Shown: piece by piece, positions 8,654 through 16,034 of the stretch
Layout: the number at the start of each line of letters is the position of its first letter
Numbering within the stretch: position 1 is the first letter of the stretch
Assembly: GCA_040702975.1 (NCBI GenBank)
Contig: CP159990.1
Span: forward strand, 2,852,001 to 2,916,000
DNA: 64,000 nucleotides
From: Roseburia hominis
GTDB lineage: Bacteria > Bacillota > Clostridia > Lachnospirales > Lachnospiraceae
Direction: 5' to 3'
Program-made: the position numbers and the translations under genes
The notes under the pieces: generated by a model
Told to the model about the DNA's origin: nothing
Seen by the model: only the letters and a program-made list of their open reading frames with translations
Databases searched by the model: none

Positions 8654-9511
8654 TTATATATCCCTTTTCTTAAAAATCAGGCTGCAAAGTGCAAGCAGGC
8701 CAATCCCGAATACCGTCGCTACACATAGGGCACCGGCACATTCTTTGCCGCCGGGCGCCATGGATAGCAAACTGATCTTGCCCGTTAATGTGTACTGAAT
8801 CGTCTGAAACTCCTTGCTTCCCAACTGCTGCAAGCATTTATCGATTGCACTGTACAGCACAACCATGATATTCATGCTCAGGCAGACCACAATTACCATG
8901 CTGACCACATTATTGCGAAGTACGACCGCAATAGTCATACAAAGAATCACAAATGCGATATGCAGTAATAGCTGTATCCCGAAATATATCAGAAAATCAC
9001 CCACATTTCCCCATAGCAGTTCTCTAAAAAAGATCCGCATTCCTACGGCAAGTGCGCCCACAAACAGCAGCATGGACAGTATCGTAAATACCACCAGCGC
9101 CACTGCTTTAGACATAATCAGCAGTCCCCTGTTTCTGACCTGCCCTCCAATATTCTTAATATAACCACTGCTTATATCCGCCGTCGAAAACATCACTGCG
9201 AAAATCGCCAAAAACAACGCTATAAATTTTGCCTGTGCATTGGCGTAGAAAATATCAAACAAGGTGAGCTTTTCTCCGGGCTCTACCGGAATTTCCACAC
9301 TCATTCCCAGGTTGACAGGCTCCGTCTCCTGTCCTGACTGCCCCGATTGCTCCGCCTGCCCTTCCTGCTTGTTCTCCACCGTTACAATATCATAGTCTGT
9401 TTTTGACAGATAGGTCGTTACAATCACCATGACAGCCATAACGATCCAGATTACATAAAGACTTTTTGTACGGAACATACGATACAGGTCCATTCTCAGC
9501 ATATTAAGCAT
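8654..9511 (-). CDS. ABC-2-type transporter permease
   Basis: A permease of 285 residues with six hydrophobic segments. The first is VIWIVMAVMVIVTTYL; a polar extracellular loop of about 60 residues rich in Gln and Glu follows it. I start it at the ATG at 9509-9511 because AGGAGG lies 8 bp upstream; an in-frame GTG further up lacks a site. It overlaps the ATPase gene by 8 bp, so the two are translationally coupled. Permeases of this type export or detoxify peptide antibiotics, or flip lipids. Confidence 0.85.
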   Translation of the reverse strand: MLNMLRMDLYRMFRTKSLYVIWIVMAVMVIVTTYLSKTDYDIVTVENKQEGQAEQSGQSGQETEPVNLGMSVEIPVEPGEKLTLFDIFYANAQAKFIALFLAIFAVMFSTADISSGYIKNIGGQVRNRGLLIMSKAVALVVFTILSMLLFVGALAVGMRIFFRELLWGNVGDFLIYFGIQLLLHIAFVILCMTIAVVLRNNVVSMVIVVCLSMNIMVVLYSAIDKCLQQLGSKEFQTIQYTLTGKISLLSMAPGGKECAGALCVATVFGIGLLALCSLIFKKRDI

Positions 9512-10421
9512 GACTTGCACCTCCTGTCAGATTCAGATAATAGGTCTCCAGTTCCTCGCTGGTCACAGCGATTCCCCGAATCGGAATTCCGGCTCTTGCA
9601 AGCTCCATATTCAGCGTAGTGCTTTCATTTAACCGCTCATAAATGTGAATATGCTCCTTATCCACCACCTTATACTCGCTAAATCCCATTCGATCCAGCA
9701 CCGGAACCACTTCCCCCGGCCTATCAACCGTAAGCTCGATTCTTTCCCCACAGCGCCGCATCAGCTCTTCCTGCGTCACTTCCTGCAAAAGACTTCCATT
9801 ATGAATAATACCGTAATCCGTTGCGAGCTTGGAAAGCTCCTCCAAAATATGGCTGGAAATCAGGATTGTCATATTTCGCTCCTTCTGCAATTTCTGGATC
9901 GTATCCCTCACTTCTGCGATTCCCTGCGGATCCAGCCCGTTAATCGGCTCATCCAGTACCAGAAGGTCCGGTTCTCCGACAAGGGCAAGACCGATTCCCA
10001 GCCTTTGCTTCATTCCCAGAGAATAATGCTTCGTTTTCTTCTTTCCCACATCAGAAAGACCGACCGTTTCCAGAATCTCCTCGACATACCCGGGGGTATG
10101 GATTCCGAGCAGCCTGCATTTGATATTCAGATTGTCATATGCGTTCATATTTCCGTACAATCCGGGGGCTTCGATCAGACAGCCCACTCTGGAACGTATC
10201 TGCCTCAGTTCCTTTCCTTTGTACCCGAACATTTCGATTTCACCCTCTGTCGGCTTTGCCAGCCCACTGATCATTTTCAGGCACGTCGTCTTCCCGGCGC
10301 CATTTCTGCCGATAAAGCCGTAAATTGCTCCCCGCTTTATGTGAAGGTCCACATGATCTACCGCTTTATGGTGTCCGTACCTTTTCGTAAGTCCTTTTGT
10401 ACTCAATAATATCTCACTCAA
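9504..10421 (-). CDS. ABC transporter ATP-binding protein (BcrA-type)
   Basis: An ATPase of about 305 residues with Walker A GRNGAGKTT, signature YSLGMKQRLGIG, Walker B LLVLDEPINGLDP and H-loop ISSHILEEL. A C-terminal extension is typical of bacitracin/lantibiotic-resistance ATPases. I place the start at TTG 10419-10421 (LSEILLSTKGLTKRYG) because AAAGGAG lies just upstream. The ATG at 10458-10460 falls inside a -10 promoter box and cannot be on that transcript. It pairs with the following permease and HK2. Confidence 0.88.
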   Translation of the reverse strand: MSEILLSTKGLTKRYGHHKAVDHVDLHIKRGAIYGFIGRNGAGKTTCLKMISGLAKPTEGEIEMFGYKGKELRQIRSRVGCLIEAPGLYGNMNAYDNLNIKCRLLGIHTPGYVEEILETVGLSDVGKKKTKHYSLGMKQRLGIGLALVGEPDLLVLDEPINGLDPQGIAEVRDTIQKLQKERNMTILISSHILEELSKLATDYGIIHNGSLLQEVTQEELMRRCGERIELTVDRPGEVVPVLDRMGFSEYKVVDKEHIHIYERLNESTTLNMELARAGIPIRGIAVTSEELETYYLNLTGGASHA

Positions 10422-10455
10422 TACTGTGTCATCTCCTTTTTTCTTATCTGCTGTT

Positions 10456-10509
10456 ATCATACCGAAGAAGTCCTAATAAGTCGCAAATAAAAAGTAAAAA
10501 AAGAGTAAA
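10456..10509 (-). promoter_or_regulatory. Promoter with four 11-bp-spaced regulator half-sites (array C)
   Basis: On the minus strand TTTAC, TTTAC, TTTGC and TTAGG begin at 10509, 10498, 10487 and 10476, exactly 11 bp apart. A TATGAT -10 box lies at 10461-10456. No -35 match is seen, as expected for a promoter activated by an OmpR-family regulator bound upstream. It would drive the ABC ATPase-permease-HK2 genes; RR2, encoded just upstream, is the likely activator. Confidence 0.6.
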
Positions 10510-10511
10510 GA

Positions 10512-11186
10512 TTACGTGTGAAGACGGTAGCCGATTCCCCATACGGTCTCAATATATTCTTCCTCAGTGACCGCCTTGATCTTCTTACGGATATTACTGA
10601 TATGAACATCCAGGGTCTTCGTCTCGCCCATATAGGGTTCTTTCCAGGCATACTCGAAGATATCTTCCTTGCTAAATACCTGCTTCTGGTGTTTAAGAAG
10701 CAGCTCCAGAATCGCAAATTCCTGTTTTGTGATCTTCGGGAGGACTTCCTGTCCGATACGAACCTGAAAAGTATCCCTGTTCAGTGTGAGATCACGGAAT
10801 GACAAAATATGTTCCTCTGGCTCCTTGGACGCATGGCGAAGCTGAACCTGAATCCGCGCAAGTACCTCCTGAATCTCAAATGGTTTTGTGATATAATCAT
10901 CTGCGCCACTTGTAAGAAGAGTTACCTTTTCATCCAGCCCATCTTTCGCAGTCAGCACAATAACCGGAATGCTGCCCTTTTCCCGGATTTGAGTTAAGAC
11001 CTCTTTCCCTGAAATCCCGGGCAGCATCAGGTCCAGGAGAACCAGCGCGTATGCATTCATTTTCAAAAGCAGCCCGGCCTCCGTACCGGAAAATGCCTGG
11101 TCGCAGGAGTAGCCTGACTTCGTCAAGGCTTCCTTTAATAGGTTGTTGATATTTGTGTCGTCCTCTACTATCAGTATATTTTTCAA
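10512..11186 (-). CDS. OmpR-family response regulator (RR2)
   Basis: Receiver domain (ILIVEDDTNINNLLKEAL, phospho-Asp in LVLLDLMLPGISG, Lys in ITKPF) followed by a winged-helix DNA-binding domain ending in TLDVHISNIRKKIKAV and TVWGIGYRLHT. I start it at TTG 11184-11186, which gives the normal N-terminus KNILIVEDD. That TTG lies 4 nt after the HK1 stop, with GGACGAGG inside the HK1 tail as ribosome site. The longer open frame upstream overlaps HK1 and is unlikely. It probably regulates the ABC-HK2 genes immediately downstream. Confidence 0.9.
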   Translation of the reverse strand: MKNILIVEDDTNINNLLKEALTKSGYSCDQAFSGTEAGLLLKMNAYALVLLDLMLPGISGKEVLTQIREKGSIPVIVLTAKDGLDEKVTLLTSGADDYITKPFEIQEVLARIQVQLRHASKEPEEHILSFRDLTLNRDTFQVRIGQEVLPKITKQEFAILELLLKHQKQVFSKEDIFEYAWKEPYMGETKTLDVHISNIRKKIKAVTEEEYIETVWGIGYRLHT

Positions 11187-11190
11187 TGTT

Positions 11191-12588
11191 CTATCCTCGT
11201 CCTTTCTCCAAACTGATCTGCACCCGGAAGCCTCCCTCTCTTCCCTGTCCAAAGCAAACGCTTCCACGATGAACCTCCACAATCTGTTTTACAATCAGCA
11301 GCCCCAGACCATGCCTCTGCTTATTCATGCTTCCCTGATTCATCAAATAGTGCGGCTTATTCTGAATCTCCTCCAGTTTTTCTTCCGTCACACCAACTCC
11401 ATCATCTTCTATATAAATATGAGCCTTCTGCTCATCCTCTTTCAATTCCACAAAAATCCTGCACCCCTTAGGATTGTGTATCCGGGCATTTAAAATAAGA
11501 TTATTCACTGCCCTTCGAATCAGCTCCTTGTCCCCCTCTATCATGCACGCCTCCAAATCCTTTGACGTGTTCCATTCTATCGGATATTTTCCTTCCAGAT
11601 CTGCATTGATAAAATCCACGACCACTCTTCGCACGACCGCGACCAGGTTAAACATTTCCCGCCTTATGCTCTGCATATGATACTCCAGTTTCGATGCAAG
11701 ATTCAGATCATTCACAAGATTTTTCATGCGGATACTCTGCTGACGGATTACCCCGGCTTTTCTGCGGTTCTCTTCGGATAGCGACAGGTCCTCCTCCAGC
11801 TGCCCCGCGTAGCCCATCACCATGGAAAGCGGCGTCCGTATATCATGGGACACCCCGGCGATCCAATTTGTCCGGGCCATTTCCTTTTTCTGTAATTCCC
11901 TCTCCTGAATCCGCAGCCTTTCCGACACCCGGTTAATGGCAGTGGCCAGATCCGACAGAAGTCCCTTTTCCCTGATATAGACCGCCTCCCCCTCCGGCAA
12001 CGCCTCAATTCCGCCCACGATTGGCTTAACCTGACGTAACACTCCGGAGGTCGCTATGAGGTAAATCGAAATGATGCAAAGTAAGTTCACCACCAGGAAA
12101 ACCAAAACCTTCTTCGGGGTATTTACAATGCCATGATAATCCCAGGTAGGATACATCAGCTTCCAGTATCTGTCCTTTGGATATCCTAAAACCAGCAAAT
12201 CCTCTCCACGCGCTGCAGTCGTAGTCGGATAGTCTGCAATATACCCCCGGGTATACCAGGAAATCTCCGCCGCCGAATAGTGAAGCGGTACTTCCTTCGG
12301 AAGATCGTCACTGTTCCAGATTACGTTTCCCGTGCCGTCTTCGATCAGAATTGCCCACGCCTGTCTTTCCTTAAGTATGCTCCGTCCTTCGTCTGTCAGG
12401 GAAAATCCGTCTGCTTCAGACCCTGTAAGCTGCTCCGCCACTTCCCCGGCCGCCTTCCAGCCGCCCGCATTGCTTTTATCGCGGTAGGTCAGTCCGACTA
12501 GCAGCACAATATTTATAACCACCAGCCCGATCAGGGACAACATCAAAATCAGGATAAACCGCCGAATTAATTTGAATGTACTTTTCAT
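11191..12588 (-). CDS. Sensor histidine kinase (HK1)
   Basis: A 465-residue kinase with two membrane helices (about residues 8-33 and 155-178) bracketing an extracellular domain of roughly 120 residues. A HAMP-like linker, HisKA with the His of GVSHDIRTPLSMVMGYA, and an ATPase domain (N box LILNARIHNP, G box HGLGLLIVKQIVE) follow. Its ATG overlaps the RR1 stop (ATGA). Architecture and linker match the kinase at 51100-52473. It is likely to sense a cell-envelope antibiotic or peptide and signal to RR1. Confidence 0.92.
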   Translation of the reverse strand: MKSTFKLIRRFILILMLSLIGLVVINIVLLVGLTYRDKSNAGGWKAAGEVAEQLTGSEADGFSLTDEGRSILKERQAWAILIEDGTGNVIWNSDDLPKEVPLHYSAAEISWYTRGYIADYPTTTAARGEDLLVLGYPKDRYWKLMYPTWDYHGIVNTPKKVLVFLVVNLLCIISIYLIATSGVLRQVKPIVGGIEALPEGEAVYIREKGLLSDLATAINRVSERLRIQERELQKKEMARTNWIAGVSHDIRTPLSMVMGYAGQLEEDLSLSEENRRKAGVIRQQSIRMKNLVNDLNLASKLEYHMQSIRREMFNLVAVVRRVVVDFINADLEGKYPIEWNTSKDLEACMIEGDKELIRRAVNNLILNARIHNPKGCRIFVELKEDEQKAHIYIEDDGVGVTEEKLEEIQNKPHYLMNQGSMNKQRHGLGLLIVKQIVEVHRGSVCFGQGREGGFRVQISLEKGRG

Positions 12589-13292
12589 ACCCTCTCCTCC
12601 AGGACCAGCTTGTATCCAAGCCCTTTGACCGTCAGAAGCGACTCCGGTTTTGACGGATTTGCTTCAATCTTCTCCCGGATCCTCCGGATATGTGCCATCA
12701 AAGAGTTCTCATATCCATATGGATTATCTCCCCATGCAGCCTCGCACAACTGATCGATCGTCACAATCCTTCCCGCGTTCCGGTAGAGCGCCATCAAAAT
12801 ATCATGCTCCTTCGCCGTCAATGAAATCTCCTCTCCATTCTTTGTCACCTGTGCCCGCGCAAAATCAATCCGGCTGGCAGATAACTGCACCACCGGATTC
12901 TCATTCTTGTAACACCGGCGCAGGATTGCTCCCAGACGAAGCGTCAGTTCTCTCGGGAGAAACGGTTTCACCATATAATCGTCTGCGCCCATGCCAAGCC
13001 CCTGGAATTTGTCCTCTTCTTCGCCCCGGGCGGTCAGGAACAACACCGGTATATCCGTAAATTCCCGCAGCTTTGCCAGCAGGCCGAAACCATCGGAGTC
13101 CGGCAGCATCACGTCCAGGATGGCAAAATCCGGTTTCCACTCCTTCCCGGCCGCAAGCGCCTCCGCTACGCTTAACGCCGTCCTTATATTCCGATATCCG
13201 TCCTGCTCTAAAATGGAGCGCACCATGAGGAGCAGCTCCGCTTCATCGTCAACCAGGAGAATCTTTTTGTTTTTTAGATAGTCGTAATCCAT
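12585..13292 (-). CDS. OmpR-family response regulator (RR1)
   Basis: A 235-residue regulator with receiver (KILLVDDEAELLLMVRSIL, phospho-Asp in FAILDVMLPDSDGF, Lys in MVKPFLP) and winged-helix output (SLMAHIRRIREKIE, TVKGLGYKLVLEE). A GAGGAGG site supports the ATG. It is divergent from the ABC operon at 13490 and is its probable activator, binding array A. It closely resembles the regulator at 50408-51103 in motif wording and length. Confidence 0.93.
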   Translation of the reverse strand: MDYDYLKNKKILLVDDEAELLLMVRSILEQDGYRNIRTALSVAEALAAGKEWKPDFAILDVMLPDSDGFGLLAKLREFTDIPVLFLTARGEEEDKFQGLGMGADDYMVKPFLPRELTLRLGAILRRCYKNENPVVQLSASRIDFARAQVTKNGEEISLTAKEHDILMALYRNAGRIVTIDQLCEAAWGDNPYGYENSLMAHIRRIREKIEANPSKPESLLTVKGLGYKLVLEERV

Positions 13293-13360
13293 GTCACCAG
13301 GCCTCCTCTATAAAAGAATACCACATACCGCAAAGCAAAATCCACAAATTCGCCAAATGT

Positions 13361-13412
13361 AAGGTAAATGTAAGGCAGCCGGAAGGTTCCCGCAAGGTTC
13401 ACGTTCTATACT
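13361..13412 (+). promoter_or_regulatory. Promoter with four 11-bp-spaced AAGG half-sites (array A)
   Basis: AAGG begins at 13361, 13372, 13383 and 13394, each exactly 11 bp apart. The first two units share AAATGTAAGG. TATACT at 13407-13412 is the -10, 13 bp from the start of the last AAGG. No -35 match is seen. It drives the ABC operon at 13490 and is the likely RR1 site. Confidence 0.65.
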
Positions 13413-13489
13413 TAAATCAGCTAAAGCGAAAGGCCGCCCCCGGCCTGCCTCTTTGCACAAACCAAACAAAAAGAAAGGAAACTTTAGAC

Positions 13490-14245
13490 ATGAATATCAT
13501 TGAGACAAGGAATCTGACCAAGACATACGGAACCTTCACCGCCGTTTCCCATCTGGATCTCCATATCCGAAAAGGCAGCGTATACGGTTTCCTCGGGCCG
13601 AACGGAGCCGGTAAATCTACTACCATGAAGATGTTCCTGGGCCTCACAAAGCCTACGGAGGGCCGCTTTCTGATCGACCACAAAAAATATCCCCAGGACC
13701 GGGTCGCCATATTAAAGGAAATCGGTTCCTTCATCGAGGCCCCCGCCTTCTACGGCAATCTGACCGGCGAGGAGAATCTGGACATTATCCGGAAGATCCT
13801 CGGGCTCCCCAAAAGCAGTGTAGATGATGCGCTGGAGCTGGTCGCTCTGACAGAGTTCAGGCGTCGTCTGGCAAGAAATTATTCCCTCGGCATGAAGCAG
13901 CGTCTCGGCCTCGCCGGCGCCCTGATTGGACGCCCGCCTATCCTGATCCTGGACGAACCGACAAACGGCCTGGACCCTGTAGGAATCCACGAAATCCGAA
14001 CGCTTATCAAATCGCTTCCTCAGAAATATGATTGCACCGTACTGGTCTCCTCCCATCTGCTCCCGGAGGTGGAACTGATGGCAGATGATATCGGTATCCT
14101 GAATCACGGACGCCTTCTCTTTGAAGGCACCATGGAGGAGCTAAAGACGACGGCCCACCACGCCGGATTTCCCACGGATAACCTGGAGGATACCTTCCTC
14201 GCCATGATCGACGAGGATAATCAGAAGCGGGGTGCCATCAGATGA
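13490..14245 (+). CDS. ABC transporter ATP-binding protein (bacitracin/lantibiotic type)
   Basis: A 251-residue ATPase with Walker A GPNGAGKST, signature YSLGMKQRLGLAG, Walker B ILILDEPTNGLDP and H-loop VSSHLLPEV. Length and wording match BcrA/LanF-type ATPases that protect against envelope-active peptides. AGAAAGGAAA precedes the ATG. The gene heads an operon with two permeases and a small membrane protein; the next ATG overlaps its stop by 4 bp. Confidence 0.93.
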   Translation: MNIIETRNLTKTYGTFTAVSHLDLHIRKGSVYGFLGPNGAGKSTTMKMFLGLTKPTEGRFLIDHKKYPQDRVAILKEIGSFIEAPAFYGNLTGEENLDIIRKILGLPKSSVDDALELVALTEFRRRLARNYSLGMKQRLGLAGALIGRPPILILDEPTNGLDPVGIHEIRTLIKSLPQKYDCTVLVSSHLLPEVELMADDIGILNHGRLLFEGTMEELKTTAHHAGFPTDNLEDTFLAMIDEDNQKRGAIR

Positions 14246-14967
14246 TACTAAGATTAGAATTTAGCAAACTAAGAAGAACCGGATATGTCCCGGCCTTCCT
14301 TGCCGGAGGGCTTCTGGCCTCTGCTTTTCCCATCGCAAACATGGCATTCCGGCAGGAAATGTATCTTCATCTGCCCCAGGATCCGCTTACCATTCTGACC
14401 GATGCAAACTGGCAAATGATGGCGATGCTGAATATCCTGCTTGCAGTCTGCGGCGCCTGCATCATGTACCACACGGAATACGCCAATAACGGTGTGCAGA
14501 AGATGAACGTCCTCCCGGTCCGCCCCGAGACCATTTTCCTGGGAAAATGTATCACCGCCTTCATTTTCAGCGCCGTCATGATCCTGCTGGAGACGGCGGC
14601 ATTTACCGGGTGTGCACTATACTGGTTCCCCGGCTATGAACCGGACTTTACGAAGCTGGCGGGGTACGCCGGATTCGCATTCCTTATGATGCTGCCGACC
14701 ATTCTGCTGATGCTGCTCATCGCTTCCGCCTGCCAAAACATGTGGCTCTCGCTGGGAATCGGCGTTGTGCTGGTATTTTTATGTTCCATCTTGCCACAGG
14801 ACAATTCCATTCTTCCCCTATGCCCGTTCAGCTCGCCCTACCAGACACTCCCCTCGGTGCAGGAAAAAGGAAAAACCATATGGTTTCTTACCGCATGCGG
14901 CATCGAGACTCTGTTCCTTGGAACGATAGCGCTCATATTACAAAGAATCAGGAGGTATTTTTCATGA
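14242..14967 (+). CDS. ABC transporter permease (lantibiotic-protection type)
   Basis: A 241-residue membrane protein with six hydrophobic helices. The N-terminus LRLEFSKLRRTGYVPAFLAG, with a short basic segment before helix 1, is typical of LanE/LanG-type permeases. It overlaps both neighbours by 4 bp and presumably pairs with the next permease in a heterodimeric channel driven by the upstream ATPase. Confidence 0.88.
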   Translation: MILRLEFSKLRRTGYVPAFLAGGLLASAFPIANMAFRQEMYLHLPQDPLTILTDANWQMMAMLNILLAVCGACIMYHTEYANNGVQKMNVLPVRPETIFLGKCITAFIFSAVMILLETAAFTGCALYWFPGYEPDFTKLAGYAGFAFLMMLPTILLMLLIASACQNMWLSLGIGVVLVFLCSILPQDNSILPLCPFSSPYQTLPSVQEKGKTIWFLTACGIETLFLGTIALILQRIRRYFS

Positions 14968-15734
14968 ATTACTTTTCACTCGTCGGCGTCGAACTGAAAA
15001 AAATCCGGCGCTCTAAAATAGCATGGATTCTGATCGTACCCGTATTCCTAATGTGGCTTCCAAGCGTCCTGAACGCATCTATGAATTTCGACGTCCGGGA
15101 TATTCCGATCAAGCCGGAAAACAACTTTTTTATCCAGGGATTCATGGGAATGGTATGGTTCATGATTCCTGCCACCCTGGTCATCTGCACGGTACTTCTG
15201 ACCCAAACGGAGCGAAGCGGAAATGGAATCCTGAAAATGCTCTCCCTCCCGGTAAGCACCGCAAAGCTCTGCCTTGCCAAATTCACGGTCATTCTTCTTC
15301 TGGCTGCCGCGCAGATGGTCATAAGCATCGGGGCTTATTATCTTTGCGCCACTATAGCTTCCCGAATGCAGGATTACGCCTTCGCGCTGGAGCCGCTTTA
15401 TGTATGCCGCGTAGTAGCCGGGCTCTATCTTGCGGCGCTTCCCATGGCCGCTGTGTTCTGGCTCATCGCCACCTTGATCCAGACGCCCATATTTTCCGCC
15501 GGAATCGGGCTTGCCTCCATCGTCCCCTCCGTGCTGGTGATCAATACGAAACTATGGCCCGCCTATCCTATGTCCTACCCCTTTTATGTGCTGATGACAG
15601 AATACGGCAAAGCCGCAGCCGGATTTTACGAGGCCCGGATCAAGTGGCTTCCCTGGATACCCGTGGCCGCTGCTATCACTGTATTAAGTCTCATACTCTC
15701 ATGTATGAAATTTGGTTACGCTGAAAGGAGATAA
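14964..15734 (+). CDS. ABC transporter permease (second subunit)
   Basis: About 256 residues starting MNYFSLVGVELKKIRRSKIA, with six hydrophobic segments. I use the ATG at 14964 because it is preceded by AGGAGG and overlaps the previous stop (ATGA). The same frame stays open upstream to 14742, but that part lies inside the previous permease and is a shadow. Basic residues before the first helix match LanE-type permeases. Confidence 0.9.
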   Translation: MNYFSLVGVELKKIRRSKIAWILIVPVFLMWLPSVLNASMNFDVRDIPIKPENNFFIQGFMGMVWFMIPATLVICTVLLTQTERSGNGILKMLSLPVSTAKLCLAKFTVILLLAAAQMVISIGAYYLCATIASRMQDYAFALEPLYVCRVVAGLYLAALPMAAVFWLIATLIQTPIFSAGIGLASIVPSVLVINTKLWPAYPMSYPFYVLMTEYGKAAAGFYEARIKWLPWIPVAAAITVLSLILSCMKFGYAERR

Positions 15735-15740
15735 CTCACG

Positions 15741-16022
15741 ATGAAAAAGAAACTGAATATGATACTTTGTACGATCATGCTATTTGTTCCCTGGACAATC
15801 CTGCCCCTCCGCACCTTCGACTGGGCGCTCAAAACGCCCGTGGCCCAGATCATGATTTCCTGCTATGCCGCATTTATGATTTTTTCAGGGGTATTCACGC
15901 TTCTCGTCTATCGCAAAGATGATACGAAAAGTAAATGGCTGCAGCTCTGCACTGTCGTCAATGGAATTTACGCAGTGGGCGGAGCTGCCGCCTTCTTCCT
16001 GATGTTCCCGAACCTGCTTTAA
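15741..16022 (+). CDS. Small membrane protein of the ABC operon
   Basis: A 93-residue protein with three hydrophobic stretches (IILCTIMLFVPWTIL-like start, IMISCYAAFMIFSGVFTLLV, then GIYAVGGAAAFFLMF). It begins 6 bp after the permease stop, with AAAGGAG. Small membrane proteins often end antibiotic-resistance ABC operons of this type; its function is not known. Confidence 0.75.
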   Translation: MKKKLNMILCTIMLFVPWTILPLRTFDWALKTPVAQIMISCYAAFMIFSGVFTLLVYRKDDTKSKWLQLCTVVNGIYAVGGAAAFFLMFPNLL

Positions 16023-16034
16023 TAAGAAAAGATG

